Positions 52,670 to 64,000 of a stretch of 64,000 bases of DNA are shown here, piece after piece; the first letter of the stretch is position 1, and every line of letters starts with the position of its first letter. The DNA lies in NCBI RefSeq assembly GCF_022201045.2, contig NC_068561.1, positions 24,992,501-25,056,500 of the forward strand, read 5' to 3'. Source of the stretch: Citrus sinensis (lineage: Eukaryota > Streptophyta > Magnoliopsida > Sapindales > Rutaceae). The notes beneath the pieces were generated by a model. That model made no database searches and was not told the origin of the DNA. It worked only from the letters and a program-made list of their open reading frames with translations. The position numbers were made by a program, and so were the translations under genes.

Positions 52670-55668
52670 AATTTTGGTCAATAATTAGGACGGTATGAGA
52701 ATTTGCTGTGTAATTAAGTATATTCAAAGGAGTGATCAGGTAATGTGCTATTTATAGATTCATTTATTATTTGAGTGTTGATGGGAGGAAGCAATTTACA
52801 AATGCAAATTGATGAAGATTATATCAGTTCTAAATGGCAATGTTTAAATCTAAGAATGTATTCGTCATCAAATTCAACAACGGAGAAGATAATACATATT
52901 AAGTAGACATTTATGTAAAGATTGTGTTTTTCACTAAATTTTCCTGATAATGACAAATTTTCTTTATTTTTTTAATCAATTTTTGACTTCTTAGTAACAA
53001 CGGAATAGAGCTAGCCCATGTTTTTGACTTATTTCTTCTTTTTTAAAAAAAAAAAAATATTTTAAGAACAAACGAATATGAAATTAATTTAATAAATCAC
53101 ATTATTCTAGTCCTACACAAAGTGGAGAGTGCACCCCTAACCCATACATTAAATCAAATTTGTAAACATATAAATTTATTTTGAAATTGATAATTAATGA
53201 GAGAGAAAATTAAAACAAGTGATATGATTTTATAAATGATCCTTATGATGATGAACAAAAATAAAGATCCTACTCGGGACTTGAGTTTATCAACAACACA
53301 CCTTTATGAGTTTATCATTACTTACGTGGCACGTGTAGCACGATGTCACTGGACATTTAAAATAACATAATTTAATTTCCCATTAGAGCCATCCCTTGCA
53401 AAATTTTTCAACCAACCCAAGCACCTCGTTCTTCCAATCATTGGTCTTACACAAATACAAAGACAATTAGTCTAATTAAGTGATAAAAAGTAGCGTGCAT
53501 AGTGTGAAAAAAAAAAGACAAGCTAAAGGCCAAATTGATGACTAATTAATAAGCAAATTGCATTGTTTTCAACAAATAGTTAATGCCCACTTAGAAAATT
53601 TCTACTTCTAGTTGTAATTCCACTATCATCTCTGAAAATGGCAGCATTAACAAATCACAAGTCAATTTGGTAACTCTCTTCTTCTTCTTTCCCTTTTTTT
53701 ATATTTTTCGGTTAACCCCCAAAGCACTTAAATGTCAATATTTTATTGGTTTAGCATCAATTGTAAACTTTCCACGTGTGACATAACTCATAAACTAGAA
53801 AAAAAAATCACGAAATTGATATCACATTATATCTCATATAAAATAAATTTAATGGGATCACGTCATTTTTTTTTTTAAATTGAACATTCATAGTTAGATA
53901 AATACCATCCAATACATAGATGTCGTCTAATGAATCAGGACTTCATGAGCAGATGAGTTATAAACTGTAAGGAAAAAATTTGTTGATCACTTAAAATTTT
54001 TTGGGTATAATATTTGTATTTTTCATTCATTAGTCTCAAAACTTATCAAATATTTGGTTGATTAAAAAATCGAAAAAAAATAATTGCTTAATGAACTTAA
54101 TTTTTAAGACAAAGTGAGTTATAAGTATCACGGATAAAGTAGAATCGTAATATAAAAATCCTGAATTTATAACGTATAATAATAAATGCAACTTTGTGAT
54201 ATAATATTTGACACAAATTGCGCTATGATAAAAAAATATATATATATATTAAACAAAAATGATAATAATCTGATCTATCCACTTAGCACTGAATGATTTT
54301 GGCAGATGTGTATTTTCTTGTCTGGCATAATGCCAAAGTTCAACTGTTTAAACCAGTAAATAAAACAAAGGGAAAAATAACATTTGTATCCCTATTCCTT
54401 ATAATTATTTAAATAAAGATATAGTTTCACAATATTTTTCAAATTAGTTCATTAGCACATATTAGGGAATCACTTAAATATTCTTTATACTAAACAGTAA
54501 TCAAAATAGATTAAAATGAGAATGTATTGGAATCAGAATAGACTGGAATCGAAGTGAATTAGAATTAAAATGAAAAATAAGAATCATAATAAATTATTTA
54601 CTTTAACTCTATGAATCGAATCAGAATGAACTATATTATAATTAATGTGTTTACTTTATCTTGAAATTATAATGAATAATTGGAAGTTACTAAAAATGGC
54701 CTTAGTTGATTATTGTCATTATTTATTATAATAATTTTGATTATTATTATTCAAATAATTATTTTTAATAATAATAATTATTATTAATTTTATTATCATT
54801 AATTGATTGTATTATAATAATGATGACGATGATAATGTTAATGACAATAATAATAATAATGATTATTATTATTGTTCAAATTTTTATCACTATTAATATT
54901 AATTAATTAATATTAAATTATTATTATAATTAACAACAACAAAAAATAAAAATAGGAATAATAGTAATAATAACAATAATATAATATAATAATATTTTAT
55001 TTAACGACAAAAATAGAATTATAAAATTTAAATGAGATAAAAGAGGAAATTTAAGAAATGAAAACTTAATTTCTTATCTCTCTCATGAGAATCGAGTTCT
55101 CATTCTTTAATCTAAAAAATGTGTGAACCCCACATGTTTCATTCTAGTTCACCTATATTTTAGTAAGTAAACATCATCAATTATTTTTAATTTAAATTTT
55201 AGTTCTCCAATCTAGCAAGTAAATGCACCACTAGTATTTTATAATTCTAACGCTGTAATATCAAGTTTTAAAATGTGAATTGCGTTAGGGTACTTTGGAC
55301 ATTTGAAAAGAAATGAGGACTCATGTGTGATGTTATGGATAAATTATGTAATTATTTGAGAAAGGGTAAAATCATGAGGATGTACGTGTTATTATATTTA
55401 ACAAAATCTCTCTCTCCTGCCCAAACTGCCCGTACTCTCTGTTTCAAACTGCCCAACCTGCCCGTCCTAACACTTTCCCTCTTTCTCAAGCAGCCTCTCT
55501 CTCTCCCTTCAACTTTTGACTAAATTTTGCAAACCGGGTGTCATTGATTTTCCCAAATTTTCCATTTTTTGCGGTTTTTTGGATGTGGGGTTTTCTAATT
55601 GTAGCTAAATTTATGAGCTTTTTCGAGTTATGATATGAGAGCTTGATCAATTTTAGAGCTTTGTAAAG
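52670..55668. other. Intergenic; AT-rich, with AAT/ATT repeat block
   Basis: No supportable gene. Roughly 54660-55020 is dominated by (AAT)n/(ATT)n-like trinucleotides. It is bordered by segments rich in GGAATCAGAAT-type and TTAGTAAGTAAA-type motifs that look like the ends of an old MITE, but no boundaries or target duplication could be fixed. The last 300 bp are the CT-rich leader of the kinase gene. Confidence 0.5.
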
Positions 55669-58600
55669 ATGGGTTTGAGTCCTGAGTCTGTAAAAGTGAA
55701 GAATTGGGAAGTGAATAATAGTGATAATAATAATAATAGTAAATCAAGGAAGGTAAAGAAGAAGAAAGATGGAGGAGCTGAACAAGAAGAAGAAGAAGAA
55801 ATTGGATGTTGGGTTAGGTTCAGGTTTATTGAAAGTTGCATGCCTTCAAGATCAAAAGTTGACAGTTCCATGAGTGGTACAAGTACTAATTATGGTAATT
55901 CTTTTTGTTTTCTTTTCTTAAGTCATTATTTTTTTTATGAGTTTTATTTTCACAGAACTGTTAAAGTTTACAACCTTATGTGTGAATTTAATTTCTTTCT
56001 ATATTTATCATCTTCGGGTTTCCATCTAAGCAAAGTGAAGATACATAATTTTTTTTTCCCTTTAAAGTGATATATCAGCATCATTAGTCGAAGGGATATG
56101 TTTTGCATGAGGTTGAGGATATGTAAAAGTCTCTTGTTTCGTTTTTGAGAAAGGATAGGAGCTGTGTGAAATTTGTTCATTTAATGGGATTGTCTATAAT
56201 CACTTAGTAAGTATGTGTCGATTTGTTTTTATTGGGTATGCTAAGCTTTGTGTGAGGTTTCACCTAATAACTTGCTCAGTTTGATTATCTTGCCAAAATT
56301 GAACATTGAAGCATGAGCATTCATAGCGATTTTCCTTAGGTTGGGAGAAAATAAATGTGTTAATATGGAGGTATTGTGATTGTAACTGCATTTGGATATC
56401 ATTGCATGATTATTGTTTACCTCTTTTGATATGTGTATGATTTGTAATTTTTGGGTCTATCAGCAGATGGTAAATCCTCAAATGAGAAAAGAAGAGATCG
56501 ACCAGTTGTTCCTGTGTCCTCTACGACAACAAGTAATGCAGAAAGTGCTTCATCAACTCCGAAATTCAGTGAGGAGTTGAAGGTTGCTTCTCAGCTTCGG
56601 AAGTTCATGTTCAATGATCTTAAGCTAGCGACGAGGAATTTCAGGCCTGAGAGTCTTCTCGGTGAGGGTGGGTTTGGTTGTGTCTTCAAAGGTTGGGTTG
56701 AAGAGAATGGAACTGCTCCAGTGAAACCCGGTACTGGGCTTACTGTTGCAGTTAAAACCTTAAATCATGATGGACTTCAGGGACATAAAGAGTGGCTGGT
56801 ATGAACGTTAAATTTTCTTCCTCTTCATTTTATTGACTGTAGGGACCACACTTTGGTGCTTTTGCTTACAAATTTATTGAAATCTTTCTCTTTCCTCTTT
56901 AAATCTCAGGCGGAAGTTAATTTCCTTGGCAACCTCCTCCATCCCAATTTGGTTAAATTGGTTGGGTACTGCATCGAAGATGATCAAAGGCTGCTGGTAT
57001 ATGAGTTTATGCCTCGAGGGAGTTTGGAAAACCACCTCTTCAGAAGTATGTGACTAATCATTGATTACTCTTCTTAAGTGTGCTGTTATGTTTCATTAAT
57101 GTGATTTCTTAGTCAGAGAATTGTTGTTACTTCAATGTTCAATTATGAACCGTGGCTAATTACTTTTCCTGAATGTGTGAGATGGAGAGTTCAAGCTACC
57201 CCATGTTTTCTTAGGTTGTAGAGGGGTATCTAGCATTAGCTTCCGTAGTGAAAACATACTGTTAAAAATTAGCTTATATATTAATCGAAATTTCCTGGTT
57301 TCAAATTGCAGCATCTTATAGATGATGGAGAGAAAATGAAGGATAAATTTGATGCAATATGTACCATGTGCTTTTCTGCGTTAAACCCTATGAATTGTAT
57401 ATCTTCCATGTAGATAAGCATTACAACCTAATCTGAGAGGGTTGCTACTGATTATAAGCAATAGCATGCTTGATATGCTTGATACGAGCAATAGCCATTA
57501 GGACTCAAAAGTAATATCTATTAATTGAAAGCAATAGTTTGCTTAATCACACTTGTTGCTCTGGCCAAATGCAGGTTGCAGTTCCATCTAATGTGAAACA
57601 TTGATATTTACTAAGATTGATTATTGTGCCGCATTTGAGTTGGGGCAGAACTCTTCTTTCTGATTTTGTTAATAGGTTTTCTGTGTGACATTTAGGTACA
57701 ACCATTAGAATTGCTCTATCAAGAAGAATTTCCTACTAGCTTTGTACAAACTGCAATTCACAACCTGTTTTAAACCTCAAGAGAAAGTTTTAGGTTTTAG
57801 ATTGACTTAGCTATTTCTTTTTGATTATTATGCCATTATGGAATTGTGTTTTTGACATTTTCTACTTGCATAATTGTATTTTAATGTTCTCTGGTGACAA
57901 CCATGTTATATGCAGAAGGGTCCTTGCCACTTCCATGGTCTATCAGAATGAAGATTGCACTTGGTGCTGCTAAGGGTCTTGCCTTTCTTCATGAAGAAGC
58001 TGAAAAACCTGTGATATATCGTGATTTTAAAACATCAAATATTTTATTAGATGCGGTATGTGACACACATCCAGCACAATAACTATATTCTGTCAGACAA
58101 TCTATTCCCTTATTTTCTAAAATGGTTTAAACATTTTAGGATTACAATGCCAAACTCTCTGATTTTGGACTTGCCAAAGACGCCCCAGAGGATGGTAAAA
58201 CACATGTATCTACTCGAGTAATGGGAACGTATGGATATGCTGCTCCAGAGTATGTGATGACTGGTAAGCATAAAAAATACTTCTTATGTCATTTATGTTA
58301 TTTAATAATTACTACCCCGTGTAGAAATCACACCAGTGATCACTGGGTTGTAACTTAAGTCTAAAATGCTTCTTGTGGATTTAGGACATTTGACATCAAA
58401 GAGTGATGTCTATAGCTTTGGAGTAGTTTTACTTGAAATGTTGACTGGACGAAGATCCATGGATAAAAACCGACCAAATGGGGAACACAACCTTGTGGAA
58501 TGGGCAAGACCGCATCTTGGGGACAAGAGAAGGTTCTATCGGTTGTTGGACCCTCGCCTTGAAGGTCACTTTTCAATCAAAGGTTCTCAGAAAGCAACCC

Positions 58601-58899
58601 AGCTGGCTGCCCAATGCCTTAGCCGTGACCCCAAAGCCAGACCACGGATGAGTGAGGTTGTTGAAACTTTGAAGCCTTTGCAAAACCTCAAGGACATGGC
58701 TAGCTCCTCCTATTACTTCCAAACCATGCAGGCAGATAATACCTGGTCCATCCGAAATTCTAAAAACGGCATCAGAACACAGGGAGGATTCATGACAAGG
58801 AATGGACAACCCTTAAGGACCTTATCGCATCCAAATGGTCCACATGCTTCTCCATATCGCCATCCTCAACAGTCACCAAAACCGAATGGAAAACAATAA
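55669..58899 (+). CDS. PBL34: Receptor-like cytoplasmic kinase, RLCK-VII (PBL34/35/36 group)
   Basis: Six exons: 55669-55894, 56464-56798, 56910-57045, 57916-58055, 58140-58263, 58385-58899, giving 491 aa. The N-terminus starts MGL and has an Asn run and an acidic Glu run, then a Cys/Arg patch ([18 protein letters not shown]) that may be acylated. Kinase domain at about 135-415: glycine loop GEGGFG (142-147), catalytic Lys K173 in [12 protein letters not shown] (D269; an Arg-Asp kinase), DFG (287-289), [14 protein letters not shown] activation segment. The Pro/His/Ser-rich tail is probably disordered. PBL kinases relay signals from surface receptor complexes; PBL34-36 are reported in lipopolysaccharide and chitin responses. 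The three paralogues cannot be separated here. Exon 2 has a NAGNAG acceptor. Confidence 0.95.
56461..56466 (+). promoter_or_regulatory. NAGNAG tandem splice acceptor of kinase exon 2
   Basis: TATCAGCAG: splicing after the first AG gives ...YADGK, after the second ...YDGK. Both keep frame, so the two proteins would differ by one Ala before the kinase domain. Confidence 0.6.
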
Positions 58900-60469
58900 T
58901 AAAATCCTCATTTTGAATTACTCGATTAAATTATCTTCAGATAATCACAGTGATTCTCTCTTATCTTTGTTTCTGAAATGGCTTGTATCGTTGTTGTTTA
59001 TCATTTGTATCATATAATCATAGTGACTCAAAGGCCTCCTTTGCCTGTGTAGTTATGCAGTGCATGTAGTTTATGGAAACCCAAGGAGGCTGGTTTAATT
59101 ATTGTGTATCATTACATCCATGCGATGTATATGAGATATCTGATATCTATTCAAGTCACATTGTTTTTAGAAAGTTAATATTGTTATGATCCTGGTCACC
59201 AGGCAATACCGTCCAATCTTATAATATCACACAATGCGTGATAAGTGTGCACTTGGTATTTTGTGATTGGAGGAGCGTTTGGTGAAGTGGTGGGGACGGT
59301 CTTATCTTGGATTCTTTCTATCAAGGTAAGGAGAAGCCAAGGAGGGTTGGTTGGGGGCCATTATTGATGTGCGTATATGGAATGTTATAGCTGGAGACGC
59401 ATTCGCAGTTATGCAATTTTTGCATTGATCCATCTTTTATCCTTTCAACCACTCCTTGTAATTTTATACATAAATGGATACTTGATAGGGTTTATGGAAA
59501 TGTGTAAGCATTCAAAGTTCAGGTTTACCTACACTGGCAGAAACAATATCAAATCTCTCATGCTCAGCAAATCAAACTCCTACTTCACTGATAAGTTTAA
59601 ACTTTCGCATGGATGCAGTAAACATATTAAAAGTTATTTTTATTATATGCCATGTAGGGTAACTTCATGTTTACATCTAGATTGTTACGGGTTACATTTA
59701 AGGGAAAAAATTTGTCTTGCCGTTGCCTGCTCTAATTAGTAATTAACAAGACATGGTAAAATCAACTGGGGTTCTCAAGCCACATGTACAAGTTAGGCCT
59801 GGTTGTCCTGAGCTTCCTTGTTATTTGTTAATGTTGGCGGGCCTAACCTTGCTGAAATTTGAATTTCATATTTATTATTTATGACAAATTTGATATGAGA
59901 CTATGACGTCTGACAACTAATTGAGTGAACAGAGAGCATCAATCTATGTTAAGCAGCAAGACTTAATATGGTAACAAAATTAATACAGCCGAATAAAAGA
60001 GAGTTGTTCCAATAATGCGTTTCTTGTTACAAACCCAAGAAAAGTAGAAAACAAGCTGGTCAGTCAGTGGTCACCCCAAAATGAGTGAGTGAAGCAAATG
60101 TAATAAAGACTAAAAAGGAGCAAATGCTGCTAATTGGGCTGAACGTAAGGGTGCTAAATGAAAGTTGAGACTAAAATTCAAATGGGTTTAGTGCTCTTGG
60201 GGTACCTTACTATTAAGGAAATGATTCTGTTTCTTTTTAATGCTTTTCAAATATGTATTCTGAAATTAAAAAGATTTTAATTAATAAATAAATACTTTTT
60301 TTAATACAAATAAATACTTTTCTAAAAGTACTAATTAATATTTTTTAGGATAACGGGGTCCCATTGTTTATTTTAATTTCTGTTTATTTAAGTGAAAGAA
60401 TCCTATTTATAAATAACCACTCTTATTCTTACAATCAATTTTTTTTATATTAATTACACATTATATTTG

Positions 60470-60785
60470 AGTAGACATTACACTGATATTTACAATCATA
60501 TATATAATTTAGATCTCACATTATTATATTAATAAACTCACATTATTATATTAATAAACTCACATTATTACATTAATTCTATAAAGTACATATTCAAATA
60601 TATAAGATTACTATATTTCACATAGCAGACATTACACTATGAAGTACATGTCCAGATATATAACTTTGGACTTACATTATTACATTAATTTTATGAAGTC
60701 TATACCCAAACATATGATCCTTACAACATATGTTTACGTTATTACATTAATTTTATGACATACATACTCGGACATATAACCCTCA
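60470..60785. repeat. Degenerate AT-rich tandem repeat
   Basis: ACATTATTA[TC]ATTAAT recurs at about 60518, 60540, 60562, 60672 and (as CGTTATTACATTAAT) 60737. The first copies have a 22-bp period and later ones are spaced by diverged sequence ending in ATATAA. Confidence 0.6.
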
Positions 60786-61041
60786 GAGAGAAGAAATATC
60801 TCTATTCCACTCGTATTTCATAAAAACAAAACTTACAAATTAATCTTACACAATTTTTTACTTAATTAAAAAAGATTAAGCTTATTAAACACTCGAACCA
60901 CAATCATCATACTTCTTCTTTAACTTTCAGAGCAGCTAAAGCCCAAGTGTCACGAACAAAAATCCTTTTAAAATAAAAAAGTGACCACTTTTGTTGTTGA
61001 GCCTCATTTGTTTCTTGTTTCAAAAGCAACTCTTTTGCAGG

Positions 61042-61861
61042 GTATGTTTGTACACCTCTAAGTTTTCCGTTTGGCCCCCGAGAAAAAAAAATTCAGAAAT
61101 TTAAGAGAATCACCCCTGCATTTTTTTTCCTTTGTCTTTCTGTATTTATTGTGTTGTTAGAGACCAGTTTTGCTTTTCATTTTTTTAGTTTTGTTGTTAA
61201 ATATGTCGTTTTGAGTGTCTTTCTGAACTCCCTTTAGTCTGTATGTGATTGTTTACAGTTAACATAGAAAAGAATCGAAAGTTGAATGAGAAAGTTTGGA
61301 ACTTTGTGTTTTTTTCCCCTCCTTTTCTCTATTGAACTTGAATAATCAATAAACTTTACTTTTTTCTTGTTAAAAAAAAAAAAAAAAAACAAAGGAAAAA
61401 TTTTTCCAGCTGGGTTAATTTTTTAAGTTCATTTTCTGAATTATTTACCATTTCTTTTTATAAATTTTACAAATATGTGATTCTTCGTTATAAATCTTGT
61501 TTTGAAGCTTTGTTACAGCTAATTTTTTTTTTTTTTTGGAAAACTGTTGCAGCTAATTTGTGATCCTACTCATCGTAAGTCATCTAATAATTGTCAAAGC
61601 CAGGCACCCTTTAAAATGATGGAGGAGAAAGTTTGAAACTTTGCGTTTATTTTCTTTTTGAACTTAAATAATGAATAAAGTTCATTTTTTGGTTTAAACA
61701 AGTGGAATAAAAAAATGTCTTTTGCCCATCTCGGTTATTTTTTAAATCCATTTTCTTAATATCACTTGTAGCAATTCATACGGGTAGACACCATTTTGCA
61801 CAAATTTCGTGCTTATTTGTTAATTTACTGATCCATTGCTGTAGTTTGATTTCAGTTGCAG
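61042..61861 (+). other. Possible 5' UTR intron of HIR
   Basis: A GTATGT donor at 61042 and an acceptor at 61860-61861, nine bases before the ATG, would remove a T-rich segment of about 820 bp. Inference from splice signals only; no transcript evidence. Confidence 0.35.
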
Positions 61862-61870
61862 TTTTGAAAG

Positions 61871-63424
61871 ATGGGTCAAACGTTGGGCTGCATTCAGGTG
61901 GAGCAGTCAAAAGTAGTCATCAGAGAACAATTTGGAAAGTTTGATCATGTGCTTGAACCTCGGTGTCAATGCTTGCCTTGGTGCCTTGGCTACAAGGTAG
62001 CTGGTCGGCTTTCACTCCGGGTGCAACAACTGGATGTTAAATGTGAAACAAAGACTAAGGTTTGCGGTTTCTTCTCCTTGACTTGATTTCTCTGAATAAA
62101 TTGATTTAAGTTTGTTATTTATATGTTCCTTTTAGAATGCAAATGATATATGTATCTGTTTTCTTAAGCAAGTTCTAATCTTTATACTTGATGAATTCAA
62201 ATGTAGTCTCTTAGGTACCTTGGAACTTCTTTCTAATATGCATTTGTTTGTGTGGAATGAGTTGTTTGCTTTCCCTCCGAATGACCACTCTGGTTTTGTT
62301 TCCTCTTTCTGTGTTTGTATAGTTTGAGGGGACATCATATTGACTTTTGATTATCTCTCCATTTACCATAAATTTATCTTCTTTGTTCTTGGAAAAGTGA
62401 AAACTTGACATTTAATAGAGTTTAATTTATACAAACTTTTTCAGGATAATGTTTTTGTCAATGTGGTTGCTTCCGTTCAATATCGTGCCTTGGCTGATAA
62501 AGCTTATGATGCTTTCTATAAGCTCTCCAACACCAGGGGCCAAATCCAAGCCTATGTCTTTGATGGTAAGTAAGGTTCTTTTGGGTGCATTGTGAAGTAA
62601 ATTAATATGGTTATTGACATGATTGGTAGACATATAATAAGGTGCTTTACAAAAACTAATATTTTTCATCTCTTCAGTTATCAGGGCAAGCGTACCAAAA
62701 CTGAACTTAGATGCCGCCTTTGAGCAGAAGAATGAAATTGCCAAAGCCGTTGAAGAGGAGCTCGAAAAGGTAATATTTGTGAAATTTGGATTGTTTTTGT
62801 TTAAAGCGACCCAAGAGCTAATGTCCTGCCCTTCTTTTTTTTTTTTGGGTTAGGCCATGTCTCATTATGGGTATGAGATAGTGCAGACTCTTATTGTGGA
62901 TATTGAGCCAGATGTTCATGTAAAGAGAGCAATGAATGAGATCAATGCAGGTGAAAATTTAGATCCCATGAATTCATACTTGTCACTCGCAGGAAAAGTA
63001 TGAATATAATTTATAATCCCAATTGTTTGAACGCTTGATGCTTTGCTTGTGCATGTGACTAGCTGCAAGACTGAGGCTGGCAGCAAATGAGAAGGCTGAG
63101 GCAGAGAAGATATTGCAAATCAAACAAGCTGAAGGGGAGGCTGAGGCAAAATACCTGTCCGGACTTGGGATAGCACGTCAGCGCCAGGCTATTGTTGATG
63201 GGTTAAGAGACAGTGTGCTTGCCTTCTCTGAGAATGTTCCTGGAACAACCTCCAAGGATGTCATGGACATGGTTCTGGTGACTCAATACTTCGACACCAT
63301 GAAGGAGATTGGAGCATCCTCGAAGTCCTCATCTGTTTTTATCCCACATGGACCTGGTGCTGTTAAGGACATTGCTACACAAATCAGGGAGGGACTCCTT
63401 CAGGCCAATCAAGTTCAGAAGTAG
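61871..63424 (+). CDS. HIR: Hypersensitive-induced reaction (HIR) protein, SPFH/prohibitin-domain family
   Basis: Five exons: 61871-62059, 62445-62565, 62678-62769, 62854-62950, 63063-63424, giving 286 aa, the standard HIR length. The start MGQTLGC carries Gly2 for N-myristoylation and a Cys suited to palmitoylation, which would hold the protein on the inner plasma-membrane face or microdomains. The SPFH/PHB domain spans about 6-190 ([33 protein letters not shown]-like segment, [12 protein letters not shown]). It is followed by an Ala/Glu/Lys-rich coiled coil ([24 protein letters not shown]) that mediates oligomerisation. HIR proteins associate with resistance proteins and promote hypersensitive cell death in Arabidopsis, rice and pepper. 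Complete and unbroken. The ATG is the first in frame after the putative leader intron. Confidence 0.96.
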
Positions 63425-64000
63425 ATATTCTGCTGATATGCTAAGTCCTTTACTAGTCCTAGTGCTTATCATAGTCCTGCATTTGGTGTTTCTAATATCT
63501 AAACTTTATTAGTATTTTATTCCAAGCACCGTCCTTTGTTATATTATTACTTGCACAATGGGGGGAAAAAAAGGGCTCGAGCGAAATTATTTGTATATGC
63601 AATATGCTTCCGTTATAATTTTTCGCCATAATCATAATATTAGGATATTAGGACTAATTATTTCGATCACTATAAGGAGTTTATTACATAATAACTGTAT
63701 AGTTATAAAAATTATTAGTTTGACTTGGTTATCTTTAATCTAAGTGATATAGAGGTACTACATAAATATTATACCACAGGGATTTTGTAAAATCATTTTA
63801 AAAGTCTAAACATTTGTATTCTTTTCATTTTTTTTTCTCTCAATATAATTTCTACAAATATTATACAATGATTTGGTAACACTTTAAAGATAAATGATTG
63901 TTTAAGCAACTTAAAAAAAATATTTTATTTTAAACTTTTAATGCAACAAAGTATATATTGTTTAAAGTATATAGATTATTATTATTATGTGAAGGTAGGC
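63425..64000. other. HIR 3' UTR and AT-rich spacer
   Basis: No gene seen up to the window edge. Confidence 0.6.

Larger units (their letters stand above)
58900..61870. other. Intergenic; HIR upstream region
   Basis: Kinase 3' UTR at the left, no gene in the middle. The 120-codon open frame at 59377 shows no domain or coding character. Tandem AT-rich repeats lie at about 60470-60785. The last 850 bp may contain a HIR 5' UTR exon and intron. Confidence 0.5.

Noticed and set aside
59377-59739. 120-codon plus-strand open frame between kinase and HIR
   Set aside because: Low-complexity hydrophobic/Lys/Ser composition, no recognisable domain or splice context; consistent with chance in AT-rich DNA.

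Overview
This is nuclear DNA from a flowering plant, almost certainly a eudicot. Genes are split into many short GT-AG exons by AT- and T-rich introns. The products belong to plant-specific families (plasma-membrane P3A H+-ATPase, RLCK-VII kinase, HIR protein, thioredoxin h). Small transposons sit in introns and spacers. Species cannot be named from the sequence. All protein-level calls come from joining exons by hand at consensus splice sites with the reading frame kept throughout; homologies are from memory of the families.

Layout, left to right. 1-2384 (+): 3' part of an unrecognised proline-rich protein gene with a 620-bp MITE and a C-rich (G4-capable) tract in its intron. 5833-9698 (+): HI0933/YhiN-type FAD flavoprotein, 16 exons. 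11843-27751 (+): complete 30-exon PPIP5K/VIH inositol pyrophosphate kinase, 1051 aa. 32445-38468 (+): complete 21-exon plasma-membrane H+-ATPase, 956 aa, with two short uORFs in the leader. 40595-39600 (-): 3-exon thioredoxin h2, whose intron 1 carries an inverted, nearly identical copy of the end of its own last exon and 3' flank. 41050-42320: LTR-like retroelement remnant with an 11-unit 19-bp minisatellite, then a MITE end. 45930-42622 (-): mitochondrial NDUFAF7/MidA-type methyltransferase, 10 exons. 46044-46116 (+): tRNA-Ala(AGC), followed 39 bp later by a non-autonomous DNA transposon with an 11-bp target duplication. 46851-49957: no confident gene, some decayed exon-like pieces and a tRNA-Ala remnant. 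49958-52669 (+): GH28 polygalacturonase, 8 exons, with a SINE in its last intron. 55669-58899 (+): RLCK-VII kinase of the PBL34/35/36 group, 6 exons. 61871-63424 (+): hypersensitive-induced reaction (HIR) protein, 5 exons.

The genes are not an operon and have separate jobs: phosphate/inositol pyrophosphate signalling (VIH), proton pumping (AHA), redox (thioredoxin, flavoprotein), complex I assembly (NDUFAF7), wall pectin hydrolysis (polygalacturonase) and membrane-linked immune signalling (PBL kinase, HIR). Their order is informative: from memory, several of these families are immediate neighbours in Arabidopsis (VIH-PBL-HIR; PBL-NDUFAF7; flavoprotein-TRXH2), so the window looks like an ancestral block that later split in that lineage.

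I found no convincing new multi-gene system. The most unusual structure is the self-complementary thioredoxin locus, whose pre-mRNA can fold into a stem of about 140 bp joining intron 1 to the terminal exon.
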